Source: SURF-13 sp041695325
Lineage (GTDB): Bacteria; Pseudomonadota; Gammaproteobacteria; SURF-13
NCBI GenBank assembly: GCA_041695325.1
Contig: JBGFRC010000007.1
Coordinates: forward strand, 1-39,746
Reading direction: 5' to 3'
DNA: 39,746 nucleotides
Of this stretch, positions 15,521-26,203 are shown piece by piece (the stretch's first letter is position 1; each line of letters begins with the position of its first letter). The notes beneath the pieces are model-generated. The model was not told the DNA's origin and did not search any database. It worked only from the letters and a program-made list of their open reading frames with translations. The position numbers and the translations under genes were made by a program.

Positions 15521-15608
15521 TGGTGCCCGAGGCCGGACTCGAACCGGCACGGCTGTTTAGGCCGAGGGATTTTAAGTCCCTTGCGTCTACCAATTTCGCC
15601 ACTCGGGC
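15521..15608 (-). tRNA. tRNA-Leu(UAA)
   Basis: Reads 5'-GCCCGAG at 15608 down to an encoded CCA at 15521. The acceptor arms GCCCGAG and CTCGGGC pair fully, the anticodon loop CTTAAAA gives UAA, and a long variable arm and GGTTCGAGTCC T-arm are present. It is the last of a Gly-Cys-Leu tRNA trio. Confidence 0.96.
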
Positions 15609-15638
15609 CGGTATTTTGGATTGCGCGCAATGGGAATG

Positions 15639-15709
15639 AGGCTAGGGTCGGAATCGAACCGGCGTCCACGGCTTTGCAGGCCGCTGCATAACCACTCTGC
15701 CACCTAGCC
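15639..15709 (-). tRNA. tRNA-Cys(GCA)
   Basis: Acceptor GGCTAGG (15709-15703) pairs with CCTAGCC (15646-15640), the discriminator base is T, and the loop CTGCAAA gives anticodon GCA. The terminal CCA is not encoded, unlike in the two flanking tRNAs, so it must be added enzymatically. Confidence 0.95.
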
Positions 15710-15764
15710 AGGACTCATCTACCAGGGCCTATGCCCGTGGCGTTCGCATCGCTGCATTGAGGAA

Positions 15765-15839
15765 TGGAGCGGGAAACGAGATTCGAACTCGCGACCCCAA
15801 CCTTGGCAAGGTTGTGCTCTACCACTGAGCTATTCCCGC
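15765..15839 (-). tRNA. tRNA-Gly(GCC)
   Basis: Starts GCGGGAATAGCTCAG at 15839 and ends TCCA at 15765 with the CCA encoded. The anticodon loop TTGCCAA gives GCC. First of the tRNA trio that follows uvrC-pgsA, as in the E. coli glyW-cysT-leuZ locus. Confidence 0.96.
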
Positions 15840-15910
15840 AGAAATGAGAGGCTCATTATTGTAACGGGGATGACGATGGCGTTCAAGTTTTGGCGCCGTG
15901 TTATGTTTTT

Positions 15911-16474
15911 TCAGACGGGTTTTTTATAGGTCAGGCGCGGCCAGGCGGCGTGCAGGTAAACGATCATGGACCACAGGGTCAGGGTGGCCGAGATATAGAG
16001 CAGTGCCACACCGGCCTGGAAGGTGGGGAAAGGACCGATGGGAACATGAAACAGCAGCAGCAGCACCGCCAGCATCTGGGCGGTGGTCTTGAGCTTGCCC
16101 GCGAGCGATACCGCTACCGAGGCGTTGCCGCCGATCCCGGCCATCCATTCGCGCAGCGCGGACACCGCGATCTCGCGCCCGATGATGACGGCCGCCGGCA
16201 CCGCGAACCAGGCGCTGGGGTGGGCTTGCACCAGCAGCACGAGGGCTGTCGCCACCATCAGCTTGTCCGCCACCGGATCGAGAAAGGCGCCGAACGCGGA
16301 GGTCTGCTTGAGCTTGCGCGCCAGCCAGCCGTCCAGGCCGTCGGTGACGGCGGCGAGCGCGAAGATGCCCGCGGTGACGGGCCGCGCCCAGGCATCCGGT
16401 AACAAATAGAAAGCCAGCACGAACACCGGTATCAGCGCGATACGTATCAACGTCAGGATATTCGCTATACCCAT
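15911..16474 (-). CDS. pgsA: CDP-diacylglycerol--glycerol-3-phosphate 3-phosphatidyltransferase
   Basis: A 187-residue integral inner-membrane enzyme that makes phosphatidylglycerol phosphate, the committed step to anionic phospholipids. The CDP-alcohol phosphotransferase motif is complete: Asp45, Asp48-Gly49, Ala52-Arg53, Gly62, Asp66 and Asp70 (DGLDGWLAR through FLDPVADK). Several membrane helices surround it. It starts 3 bases after the uvrC stop, so the two are probably one transcript that continues into the tRNAs. Confidence 0.94.
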   Translation of the reverse strand: MGIANILTLIRIALIPVFVLAFYLLPDAWARPVTAGIFALAAVTDGLDGWLARKLKQTSAFGAFLDPVADKLMVATALVLLVQAHPSAWFAVPAAVIIGREIAVSALREWMAGIGGNASVAVSLAGKLKTTAQMLAVLLLLFHVPIGPFPTFQAGVALLYISATLTLWSMIVYLHAAWPRLTYKKPV

Positions 16475-16477
16475 GGT

Positions 16478-18319
16478 CTAATGAAACGCCTCGTACACTT
16501 TTTGCGCCAGTTGCTTGCTGATGCCGGGCGCCTTGGCCAGGTCTTCCACTCCGGCGCGCGCGATGCCTTGCAGTCCGCCAAACTGCAATAATAACTGACG
16601 GCGGCGGCGCGGGCCAATTCCCTGCACGCCTTCGAGCGGTGAGATCAGCCGCGCCTTGGCGCGCTGCTTGCGGTGCCCGGTGACGGCGAAGCGGTGCGCC
16701 TCGTCGCGCAATTGCTGAATCAGGTGCAGCGCGGGCGAGTCCTGCGGCAGGATGAGCGCTTGCGCGCGGCCCTGTACAAACAGGGTTTCCATGCCAGGCC
16801 TGCGTTCCGGGCCTTTGGCGACGGCGACTAAGGTGAGGCCGTCCAGTTGCAGTTCCTCCATCACGGCCTGCGCCTGCGCCAATTGCCCTTTGCCGCCGTC
16901 TATGAATAGTACCTCCGGCGCCCTGCCCTCTCCCTGCTTGATGCGCGTATAGCGGCGCGTGAGCGCCTGCCTGACTGCGGCGTAATCGTCGCCCGGCGTG
17001 ACGCCTTCGATGTTGAAGCGCCGGTAGGCGGATTTGAGCGGTCCGCTCAAATCGAATACCACGCACGCGGCCACCGCCGCCTCGCCCCGGGTGTGACTGA
17101 TGTCGAAGCACTCGATGCGCTCCGGCATCTGGTCCAGATGCAGCGCGTTTTGCAACTGCGCGAAGCGCTCGCGCCAGGCGCCGCTGCGAGAGAGTTGATA
17201 CGCCAGCGCCTGCTCGGCATTGAGCCTCGCCATGCGCAGCCAGGCAGCGCGCGCGCCGCGCACGGCGTGGCCCAGCTTGACGCGGCGGCCGGCGGCGCGC
17301 CCCAGAGCGCGCTCCAGCAGCTTCGCCTCCGGCAATGCGTGGCTGAGCAGGATTTCCACGGGCGGTTGCCGCCCATTGCCGGAATCCGCACCCAGATAAT
17401 ACTGGGGTAGAAACGCGCTCAAGGCGGGAACAGCGTCATCTTTCTGTGGCGCGCCCGGCAGGCGCAAAATAAAGCCCTTGTTGCCGAGGTTGCGCCCGGC
17501 ACGGATATAAAACACCTGTACTGAAGCCACTCCATTTTTGACTGCGGCGGCGATGACGTCCAGGTCGCCTCCCTCCCCGCTCACGTGCTGGGTTTCCTGC
17601 ACGTGACGCAGGTGCGTGATCTGATCCCGCAGCATGGCGGCCTGCTCGTAATTCTGCGCTTGCGCCGCCTGCTCCATGCGCTGCGCCAGCCCGTCGGTCA
17701 CCTCGCGGTTCTTGCCTTCCAAAAACAGCACCGCGTGGTGCACGTCCTGCGCGTAATTCCGCCGGCTGATGAGTCCGGTGCAGGGCGCGGTGCAGCGCTT
17801 GATCTGGTACTGCAGACAGGGACGGGTGCGATTGCGGAAAAAGCCGTCCTCACACTGACGCAGACGGAAAATTCTTTGCAGCAGGTGCAGGCTCTCGTGC
17901 GCCGCGGTGGCGCTGGGGTAAGGACCGAAATAGCACCCACGCGCGGTTTTTGCGCCGCGGTAGAGGGCGAGCCGCGGGTAGTCGTCGTCCGTGAGCAGGA
18001 GGTAAGGGTAGCTCTTGTCGTCGCGCAGCAGGATGTTGTAGCGCGGCTTGTGCTGCTTGATGAGCGTGCTTTCCAGGATCAAGGCCTCGGTTTCGGTGTG
18101 GGTCACCGTCACCTCGATGCCAGCGACTTGTTCCATCAGGCTCTGCGTCTTGGCGTCCGCCGCGGCCTTGTGGAAATAGCTCGCAACGCGCTTTTTCAGA
18201 TTACGCGCCTTGCCGATGTACAATACTTCCCCCTGCGCGTCCAGCATGCGGTACACGCCGGGTTTGCCGGCCAGGGTTTTTATAAACGCCGCGCTGTCGA
18301 AAACTGATTTGCTGCTCAT
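16478..18319 (-). CDS. uvrC: Excinuclease ABC subunit C
   Basis: A 613-residue nuclease that makes both cuts in nucleotide excision repair. In order: N-terminal GIY-YIG domain (GVY at 21-23, YIG at 34-36, Arg39), a UvrB-interacting UVR motif near residues 200-240, a central RNase H-like endonuclease domain containing IECFDISHTRGE and LFIDGGKGQL, and C-terminal helix-hairpin-helix repeats (VQGIGPRRRRQ). The leader upstream of the ATG contains a 10-bp inverted repeat. Confidence 0.96.
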   Translation of the reverse strand: MSSKSVFDSAAFIKTLAGKPGVYRMLDAQGEVLYIGKARNLKKRVASYFHKAAADAKTQSLMEQVAGIEVTVTHTETEALILESTLIKQHKPRYNILLRDDKSYPYLLLTDDDYPRLALYRGAKTARGCYFGPYPSATAAHESLHLLQRIFRLRQCEDGFFRNRTRPCLQYQIKRCTAPCTGLISRRNYAQDVHHAVLFLEGKNREVTDGLAQRMEQAAQAQNYEQAAMLRDQITHLRHVQETQHVSGEGGDLDVIAAAVKNGVASVQVFYIRAGRNLGNKGFILRLPGAPQKDDAVPALSAFLPQYYLGADSGNGRQPPVEILLSHALPEAKLLERALGRAAGRRVKLGHAVRGARAAWLRMARLNAEQALAYQLSRSGAWRERFAQLQNALHLDQMPERIECFDISHTRGEAAVAACVVFDLSGPLKSAYRRFNIEGVTPGDDYAAVRQALTRRYTRIKQGEGRAPEVLFIDGGKGQLAQAQAVMEELQLDGLTLVAVAKGPERRPGMETLFVQGRAQALILPQDSPALHLIQQLRDEAHRFAVTGHRKQRAKARLISPLEGVQGIGPRRRRQLLLQFGGLQGIARAGVEDLAKAPGISKQLAQKVYEAFH

Positions 18320-18326
18320 AATTCCA

Positions 18327-18355
18327 TTGTGCCCATATCTTCATCATGGGCACAA
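18327..18355. promoter_or_regulatory. 10-bp perfect inverted repeat upstream of uvrC
   Basis: TTGTGCCCAT (18327-18336) and ATGGGCACAA (18346-18355) are exact inverted copies separated by 9 bp and end 7 bases before the uvrC ATG. It could be an operator or an mRNA stem-loop over the translation start. It does not resemble a LexA box (CTGT-N8-ACAG). The adjoining 18356-18411 is very AT-rich and may hold promoters. Confidence 0.45.
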
Positions 18356-18411
18356 CGTTAATATATAAGTTACTTTAAGTATATATTATATTATATTAAT
18401 AATATTAAATA

Positions 18412-18726
18412 TTACTTATTTAGAACTGACTTGAGGTCGTAGCGGTAGATGAAACCGGGCAGGGCGAATACCAGAAATAAAAACAGGTTCACGGCGTAGA
18501 ATTCCCAGTCCTGGCTGTGTGGCTTACCGTGCAGTTTTTGCTCCAAGCCGAGGGCGATCAAGCCCACCACGAAGTACATCAGCAGCCACTCCAGCAGGCG
18601 TATCCAAACCGGCTTGCCGCCGCTCTTCGGGGTGTACACGAACAGGATGCGGTCGCTGAGCCAGGGCAGGTTGGCGCCGATCAGCGCCAGGATCAGCACG
18701 ATCCATACCGCAACGTTGACTGACAT
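18412..18726 (-). CDS. DUF2818 family membrane protein
   Basis: 104 residues with three predicted membrane segments (about 5-20, 46-63 and 79-94). DUF2818 genes typically follow nuoN at the end of complex I operons in beta- and some gammaproteobacteria, as here, where it starts 6 bases after the nuoN stop. That suggests a role in complex I assembly or stability, but none is proven. Confidence 0.83.
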   Translation of the reverse strand: MSVNVAVWIVLILALIGANLPWLSDRILFVYTPKSGGKPVWIRLLEWLLMYFVVGLIALGLEQKLHGKPHSQDWEFYAVNLFLFLVFALPGFIYRYDLKSVLNK

Positions 18727-18732
18727 GTTCGC

Positions 18733-20217
18733 CTAACCCACGCCGATGACGCGGGCGCACAGCGCCAGCAGCGAACCGGGAAACAGGCCGAGCGCAAGCA
18801 CACCTAAGCCGTTCAGGCTGAGCGCGATTCGCATGTCGCGCGACGCAACGAGCGGCGAGTCATGCTCGCTCTTGTCGAAATACATCAGCTTGACGATACG
18901 CAGGTAATAATACGCGCCAATCACCGACATCAATACGGCAAACGCCGCCAGCCATACCAGCCCTGCCTCCACCGTGGCCTGCAGCACCACCAGCTTGGCG
19001 AAAAAGCCCACCGTGGGCGGCGCCCCGGCCATGGAGAACATCAGCAGCAGCATCATGAGGGCGTACCACGGGCTGCGCTGATTGAGCCCCTTGAAATCCT
19101 CCAGCCGGTCGGCCTCGAAACCCGCGCGGCTGAGCAGCAGTATCATGCCAAAGCCGCCCGCGCTCATCAAGGCGTAGACCAGGGTGTAAAACATCGCCGC
19201 GCTGTAGCCGCTCAGGGTGCCGTTTAAAACGCCGAGCAGCAGAAATCCGACGTGGGCGATGGTCGAATAGGCCAGCATGCGTTTGATGTTGCCTTGCGCG
19301 ATGGCGATGATATTGCCCGCTGCCATGGACAAGACGGCCAGAATAATCAGCATGGTCTGCCACTCGCCGTGCAGCGCGCCCAGCCCTTCCGCCAGCAGGC
19401 GCATGAGCATGGCGAAGGCCGCGATCTTGGGCGCACTGCTCAGAAACAAGGTAACCGCGGTGGGAGCGCCGTGGTACACGTCAGGTATCCACATGTGAAA
19501 CGGCACTGCGCCCAGTTTGAAGGCGATGCCGATGATGATGAACACCAGGCCGAAGATAAACAGCGTGTTGCCGCCCGGCAGCTCCGCGGGCATCTCCTCC
19601 CCCGGCGTGAATTGTGCCGCGCCGCGGCTGATCGAGGCGAGGTCCAGGCTGCCGCTGACGCCATACAGGATGGACATGCCGTAGAGCAGCATGCCGGAGG
19701 CAATCGCGCCCAGCACGAAATATTTCATCGCCGCCTCGGAGGCCACGGCCGAGTCGCGTTGCAGCGCCACCATGGAGTAAAGCGAGAGCGAAAGCAGCTC
19801 CAGGCCGAGATAGAGGGTCAACAGGCTGTGCGCGGAAACCAGCACCATCATGCCGAGCACGGCGAACAGGGCCAGCGCAAAGTATTCACCGCGATACAGC
19901 TCGCGCACCTTCATATAGTCGCGCGAATAGATAAATACCAGACCGGTGACGAGATAGATGAACAGCTTGAGCACGTCGCCCATCGCGTCCCTGATAAAGC
20001 TGTCGTTAAAGGTGAGATCGGGTTCGGTCTGATGCAGCATATAGGTGAGCAGCGCCGCGCCCAGCAGGGTGATCTGCGACAGGGTGTAGGTTATCCAGCG
20101 CCGGGCCTGGCCGAGACAGGCGTCCACCGCCAGGATAAGACAGGCCATGCCGAGCACGAACAGCTCCGGCGCGGCGGGCAGGAAATCAGGCGTGACGAAG
20201 TGAGTGGCGGCGTTCAT
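18733..20217 (-). CDS. nuoN: NADH-quinone oxidoreductase subunit N
   Basis: A 494-residue, about 14-helix antiporter-like proton-pumping subunit of complex I. LLGAAL and LGLELLSLSLYSM in the first half and KRMLAYSTIAHVGFL, the lysine-bearing discontinuous helix region, are typical. The frame extends upstream of 20217, but the ATG there overlaps the nuoM stop (ATGA) and begins MNAATHFVTPDFLPAAPELF, matching the family start. Confidence 0.94.
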   Translation of the reverse strand: MNAATHFVTPDFLPAAPELFVLGMACLILAVDACLGQARRWITYTLSQITLLGAALLTYMLHQTEPDLTFNDSFIRDAMGDVLKLFIYLVTGLVFIYSRDYMKVRELYRGEYFALALFAVLGMMVLVSAHSLLTLYLGLELLSLSLYSMVALQRDSAVASEAAMKYFVLGAIASGMLLYGMSILYGVSGSLDLASISRGAAQFTPGEEMPAELPGGNTLFIFGLVFIIIGIAFKLGAVPFHMWIPDVYHGAPTAVTLFLSSAPKIAAFAMLMRLLAEGLGALHGEWQTMLIILAVLSMAAGNIIAIAQGNIKRMLAYSTIAHVGFLLLGVLNGTLSGYSAAMFYTLVYALMSAGGFGMILLLSRAGFEADRLEDFKGLNQRSPWYALMMLLLMFSMAGAPPTVGFFAKLVVLQATVEAGLVWLAAFAVLMSVIGAYYYLRIVKLMYFDKSEHDSPLVASRDMRIALSLNGLGVLALGLFPGSLLALCARVIGVG

Positions 20218-21730
20218 AGTTTCGACTGGCTGATGTGTTCCAGCAGGTGCTGCACCGTGGGATGCATCACGTCGGCCACCGGCTTCGGCCACAGCCCCAG
20301 GCCGAGCACGGCGGTGGCGAGCAGCGCGAGTATCATACATTCACGCGCGTTGATATCCTGCAATGCGGCCACGTTCTGGTTGGCCACCGCGCCGAAGATG
20401 ACGCGCTTCACCAGCCACAGAGTGTAGGCCGCGCCCAGAACCAGGGTGGTCGCGGCCAGCGCGGCATACCAGAAATTGGCCTTGATCGCGCTCAAGATCA
20501 CCATGAATTCACCGACGAAGCCGGAGGTGCCTGGCAGCCCGGTGTTGGCGAGCGCGAACAACACCATGAAGCTGGCGAACACCGGCATGGTGTTCACCAC
20601 CCCGCCGTAGTCGCTGATGTTGCGGCTGTGCACGCGGTCGTACATCACGCCCACGCAAAGGAACAGCGCGCCGGAAACAAAGCCGTGCGACAGCATTTGT
20701 ATCAGGCCGCCCTCCACGCCCAGCGCGGCGCCCTGCAGGCCGCCGCCATTCTCGAAAATATCGAATACGATAAAGAAACCCAGCGTGACAAAGCCCATGT
20801 GCGAGATGGAGGAGTAGGCGATGAGCTTTTTCATGTCTTCCTGCACCAGCGCCACCAGTCCGATGTACACCACCGCGATGAGCGATAAGGTAATCATCAG
20901 CCAGTCGAGCGCGGCGCTGGCGTCGGGCGTGATGGGCAGGCTGAAGCGCAGGAAGCCGTAAGCCCCCATTTTGAGCATGATCGCGGCCAGGATCACCGAG
21001 CCGCCGGTGGGCGCCTCGACGTGCGCGTCCGGCAGCCAGGTGTGCACCGGCCACATCGGCACCTTGACCGCGAACGCGGCCAGAAAGGCCAGGAACACCA
21101 GTATTTGCGCGTTGAGATCGAACGGCTGTATGCGGTGGAAGTCCAGAATGGCGAAGCTGTCGGTGCGGTAATACAGATACAAAAACGCAATCAGCATCAG
21201 CACCGAGCCGAGGAAGGTATAGAGGAAAAACTTGATGCTGGCGTACACCCGCCGCTGCCCGCCCCAGATGCCGATAATGAGGAACATCGGGATCAGCATG
21301 GCCTCCCAGAACACGTAAAATAGCACCGCATCGAGCGCGGCGAACACGCCGATCATCAGGCCTTCCATGATGAGAAACGCGGCCATGTATTGCGCCAGCT
21401 TGTATTCGATCACGCGCCAGCCCGCCAGCACCACCAGCACGGTGCTGAAACTGGTGAGCAGAATGAGCGGCATGGAGATGCCGTCCACGCCGAGATGGTA
21501 ATGGATGTTAAACGTGGTTATCCACGGAACCAGCTCAACAAACTGCATTTCCGCGCCGACCGTGTCGAACCGGGTGTACAGCGGGAGCGTGAGCGCGAAA
21601 GTGAGCAGCGCGAATATCAGGGACAGCACGCGCAGCGCCTGCGCGTATTTGTCAGACAGCGCCAGCACCAGCAGGCCGCCGGTGATCGGCAGCCAGATGA
21701 CCAGACTCAACAAGGGGAAATCAGCGGGCG

Positions 21731-21734
<4 letters not shown>
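20214..21734 (-). CDS. nuoM: NADH-quinone oxidoreductase subunit M
   Basis: A 506-residue antiporter-like membrane subunit. FYVFWEAMLIPMFLIIG carries the conserved glutamate of helix 5, and HTWLPDAHVEAPT and KKLIAYSSISHMGFV are family signatures. The first in-frame methionine is upstream inside nuoL; the ATG at 21734, overlapping the nuoL stop, is the better start (MTPADFPLLSLVIW). Confidence 0.95.
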
Positions 21735-23701
<1,967 letters not shown>

Positions 23702-23705
23702 TCCC

Positions 23706-24011
23706 CTACCCTTTCAGCTTGTCCATGTCTTCGACGTTGATGGCGCGTATGTTGCGGAACAGCACCACCAGGATAGCGAGGCCTATCGCCGACTCCGCCG
23801 CCGCCACGGTGAGGATGAAAAACACAAATATTTGCCCGGTGATGTCGCCGCTATAATGCGAGAAGGCGATGAAATTCATGTTGACCGCCAGCAGCATCAG
23901 TTCTATCGCCATGAGCAGGATAATCACGTTTTTGCGGTTGAGAAATATGCCGGCCATGCTGATGCAGAACAGCACCGCGCCCAGAATGAGATAATCCGAC
24001 AAGGCGATCAT
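23706..24011 (-). CDS. nuoK: NADH-quinone oxidoreductase subunit K
   Basis: 101 residues with three membrane helices, homologous to mitochondrial ND4L. Glu37 (LLMAIELMLLAVN) and Glu73 (AAAESAIGLA) are the conserved membrane glutamates of the proton path. The open frame continues upstream within nuoJ, but the ATG at 24011 overlaps the nuoJ stop (ATGA) and gives the normal length. Confidence 0.95.
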   Translation of the reverse strand: MIALSDYLILGAVLFCISMAGIFLNRKNVIILLMAIELMLLAVNMNFIAFSHYSGDITGQIFVFFILTVAAAESAIGLAILVVLFRNIRAINVEDMDKLKG

Positions 24012-24625
24012 TCGGCGCGTCCTTTTTGTTCGGCGGGCATCTTGATGATACGCACCCGGTCTTCGCGCCGCACCATCACTTGTTCGCCGGGATTCTGATA
24101 TTTGGTGTTCTGCGTGCGCTTGCGCAGCGTCAACGCAATGGCGGAAACGATGGCCACCAGCAGTATCGCGGCGGCGATTTCGAACGGATACACATAGACG
24201 GTGTACAGCACGCCGCCCAATTCCTCGGTATTGCTGTAATCGGCGGGACGGCGCGGGGGCGCCGGGACGCGCTCCAGGCCGAAATGTTGAGGCCCGAGCA
24301 ACAACGCCATCTCGAATATGATGACCAGCGCCACCAGCAAGCCGAGCGGCAGATAGCGCGTAAAGCCCTCGCGCAGGCGCACGGTGTTGATGTCCAGCAT
24401 CATCACTACGAACAGAAACAGCACCATCACCGCGCCCACGTAAACCAGCACCAGGATGATGGCGAGAAACTCCGCTTCCAGCAACAGCCACAGCGCGGCG
24501 CTGGTGAAAAAGGCCAGCACCAGCAGCAGCGCCGCGTGCACCGGATTGCGCGCGGTGATAACCCCCAGCGCGGACAGCGTCAGAATCGCCGCGAAGATAT
24601 AAAAGATGATTTGATCTGCGCTCAT
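24008..24625 (-). CDS. nuoJ: NADH-quinone oxidoreductase subunit J
   Basis: A 205-residue subunit with five membrane helices (ND6 homologue). FYIFAAILTLSALGVI and VYVGAVMVLFLFVVMML, which contains the pi-bulge helix, identify it. The C-terminal tail is hydrophilic and basic. A 68-bp gap containing a small GCGC-flanked stem separates it from nuoI, the longest spacer inside the nuo operon. Confidence 0.94.
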   Translation of the reverse strand: MSADQIIFYIFAAILTLSALGVITARNPVHAALLLVLAFFTSAALWLLLEAEFLAIILVLVYVGAVMVLFLFVVMMLDINTVRLREGFTRYLPLGLLVALVIIFEMALLLGPQHFGLERVPAPPRRPADYSNTEELGGVLYTVYVYPFEIAAAILLVAIVSAIALTLRKRTQNTKYQNPGEQVMVRREDRVRIIKMPAEQKGRAE

Positions 24626-24693
24626 GATTTATTATTGGCGACGCGCTTGCCCGTGCAGGCGCGGATTTCTTATTCCTTTTTCAGGTTAGCCCA

Positions 24694-25182
24694 TCAACGG
24701 AACGGCGCATCCTGCGCGCGGTCGGCGGCGATTTGTTTTTCATAGCGGTCGCCGATTTCCAGCAGCTTGTCCTTGGTCATGATATTATCGCCGCGCTTTT
24801 CGAAATGGTATTCGAAAATGCGCGTCTCCACGATGGAGTCCACCGGGCAAGACTCCTCGCAGAAACCGCAGTAGATGCACTTGAACAGGTCTATATCGTA
24901 GCGCGTGGTGCGACGCGTGCCGTCTGCGCGCTGCTCGGATTCGATGGTGATCGCCACCGCCGGGCACACCGCCTCGCACAGCTTGCACGCGATACAGCGC
25001 TCCTCGCCGTTGGGGTAGCGGCGCAGCGCGTGCAGCCCACGGAAACGCGGCGACTGCGGCGTCTTTTCCTCCGGATACTGCACGGTGATCTTCTTGGCGA
25101 AGAAATACCTGCCGGTGAGCTTGAGACCGAGAAGCAGCTCCCACAGAAACAGACTCTTGATATAGTTGGCGATCTTGTTCAT
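24694..25182 (-). CDS. nuoI: NADH-quinone oxidoreductase subunit I
   Basis: A 162-residue ferredoxin-like subunit carrying clusters N6a and N6b, which pass electrons toward quinone. The two 4Fe-4S motifs are Cys63, 66, 69, 73 (CIACKLCEAVC) and Cys102, 105, 108, 112 (CIYCGFCEESC). I place the start at the ATG ending at 25182, which has GAGG six bases upstream and matches homologues; a TTG six codons earlier is the alternative. Confidence 0.95.
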   Translation of the reverse strand: MNKIANYIKSLFLWELLLGLKLTGRYFFAKKITVQYPEEKTPQSPRFRGLHALRRYPNGEERCIACKLCEAVCPAVAITIESEQRADGTRRTTRYDIDLFKCIYCGFCEESCPVDSIVETRIFEYHFEKRGDNIMTKDKLLEIGDRYEKQIAADRAQDAPFR

Positions 25183-25192
25183 GCGCGCCTCA

Positions 25193-26203
25193 TCAGTCAA
25201 ACCACCAGGGAAGCTGATATATCACCGCCAAGCCCACTATCAGCAGCCAGACGATGGTGATGGGTATAAATACTTTCCAGCCCAGACGCATGATCTGGTC
25301 GTAGCGATAGCGCGGAAAGGTGGCGCGGAACCATAAAAACAAAAACAGGAAAAGCGATGTTTTGGCCAATAACCAAACGATGCCCGGCACCCAGGCAAAC
25401 CAGTCCTGCGCATAGGGAATGCCCTGGAATGGCGACAGCCAGCCGCCCAGAAACATCAACGCCGCCAGGATCGAAATCAGTATCATGCTGGCGTATTCGG
25501 CCAGGAAAAACAGCGCGAAGGCCATACCGGAGTATTCGACGTGAAACCCGGCGACGATCTCGGACTCGCCCTCGGCCACGTCGAACGGCGCGCGGTTGGT
25601 CTCCGCCACGCCGGATATGAAGTAGATGAGAAACAGCGGCAGCAGCGGCAGCCAGAACCAGTGCGCGATGCTGCCCTGTTGCGCGCGCACGATGTCGCCG
25701 AGATTCATGCTGCCCGCTGCGATCAGCACGCCCACCAGCGCGAAGCCCATGGCGATTTCATAAGAGACGATCTGCGCGGCGGAGCGCAGCGCGCCGAGAA
25801 AGGCGTATTTCGAGTTGGAGGCCCAGCCTGCGATGATGATGCCGTACACGCCCATCGAGGTCATAGCCAGAATATACAACAGGCCGGCGTTCACGTCCGC
25901 CAGCACCAGACCGTCGTCGAACGGAATCACCGCCCAGGCTGCGAGCGCGGGCGCCAGCGCCAGGATGGGTGCGATGATGAACAGACCGCGGTTCGCCCCG
26001 CTCGGGATGATGATTTCCTTCATCACCAGCTTGAGCAAATCGGCGAACGGCTGGAGCACGCCACGCGGCCCGACCCGGTTCGGCCCGATACGCGCCTGCA
26101 TGTAGCCGATCACCTTGCGCTCGGCCAGGGTGAGAAACGCCACGCTGAGCGCAATCGCGACGGAAAGGCCAACAATGGCGGCAAGTTGCCACAGCAGCTT
26201 CAT
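25193..26203 (-). CDS. nuoH: NADH-quinone oxidoreductase subunit H
   Basis: A 336-residue, eight-helix subunit (ND1 homologue) that forms much of the quinone chamber. AERKVIGYMQARIGPNRVGP near residue 30 and GVAETNRAPFDVAEGESE, the conserved acidic loop, are clear. The ATG at 26203 overlaps the nuoG stop; the longer frame upstream is nuoG sequence in another frame. Confidence 0.95.
   Translation of the reverse strand: MKLLWQLAAIVGLSVAIALSVAFLTLAERKVIGYMQARIGPNRVGPRGVLQPFADLLKLVMKEIIIPSGANRGLFIIAPILALAPALAAWAVIPFDDGLVLADVNAGLLYILAMTSMGVYGIIIAGWASNSKYAFLGALRSAAQIVSYEIAMGFALVGVLIAAGSMNLGDIVRAQQGSIAHWFWLPLLPLFLIYFISGVAETNRAPFDVAEGESEIVAGFHVEYSGMAFALFFLAEYASMILISILAALMFLGGWLSPFQGIPYAQDWFAWVPGIVWLLAKTSLFLFLFLWFRATFPRYRYDQIMRLGWKVFIPITIVWLLIVGLAVIYQLPWWFD

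Noticed and set aside
15924..17111. Minus-strand open frame spanning the uvrC-pgsA junction
   Set aside because: It lies in another frame over both real genes and encodes Arg/Ala/Gly-rich sequence with no family match.
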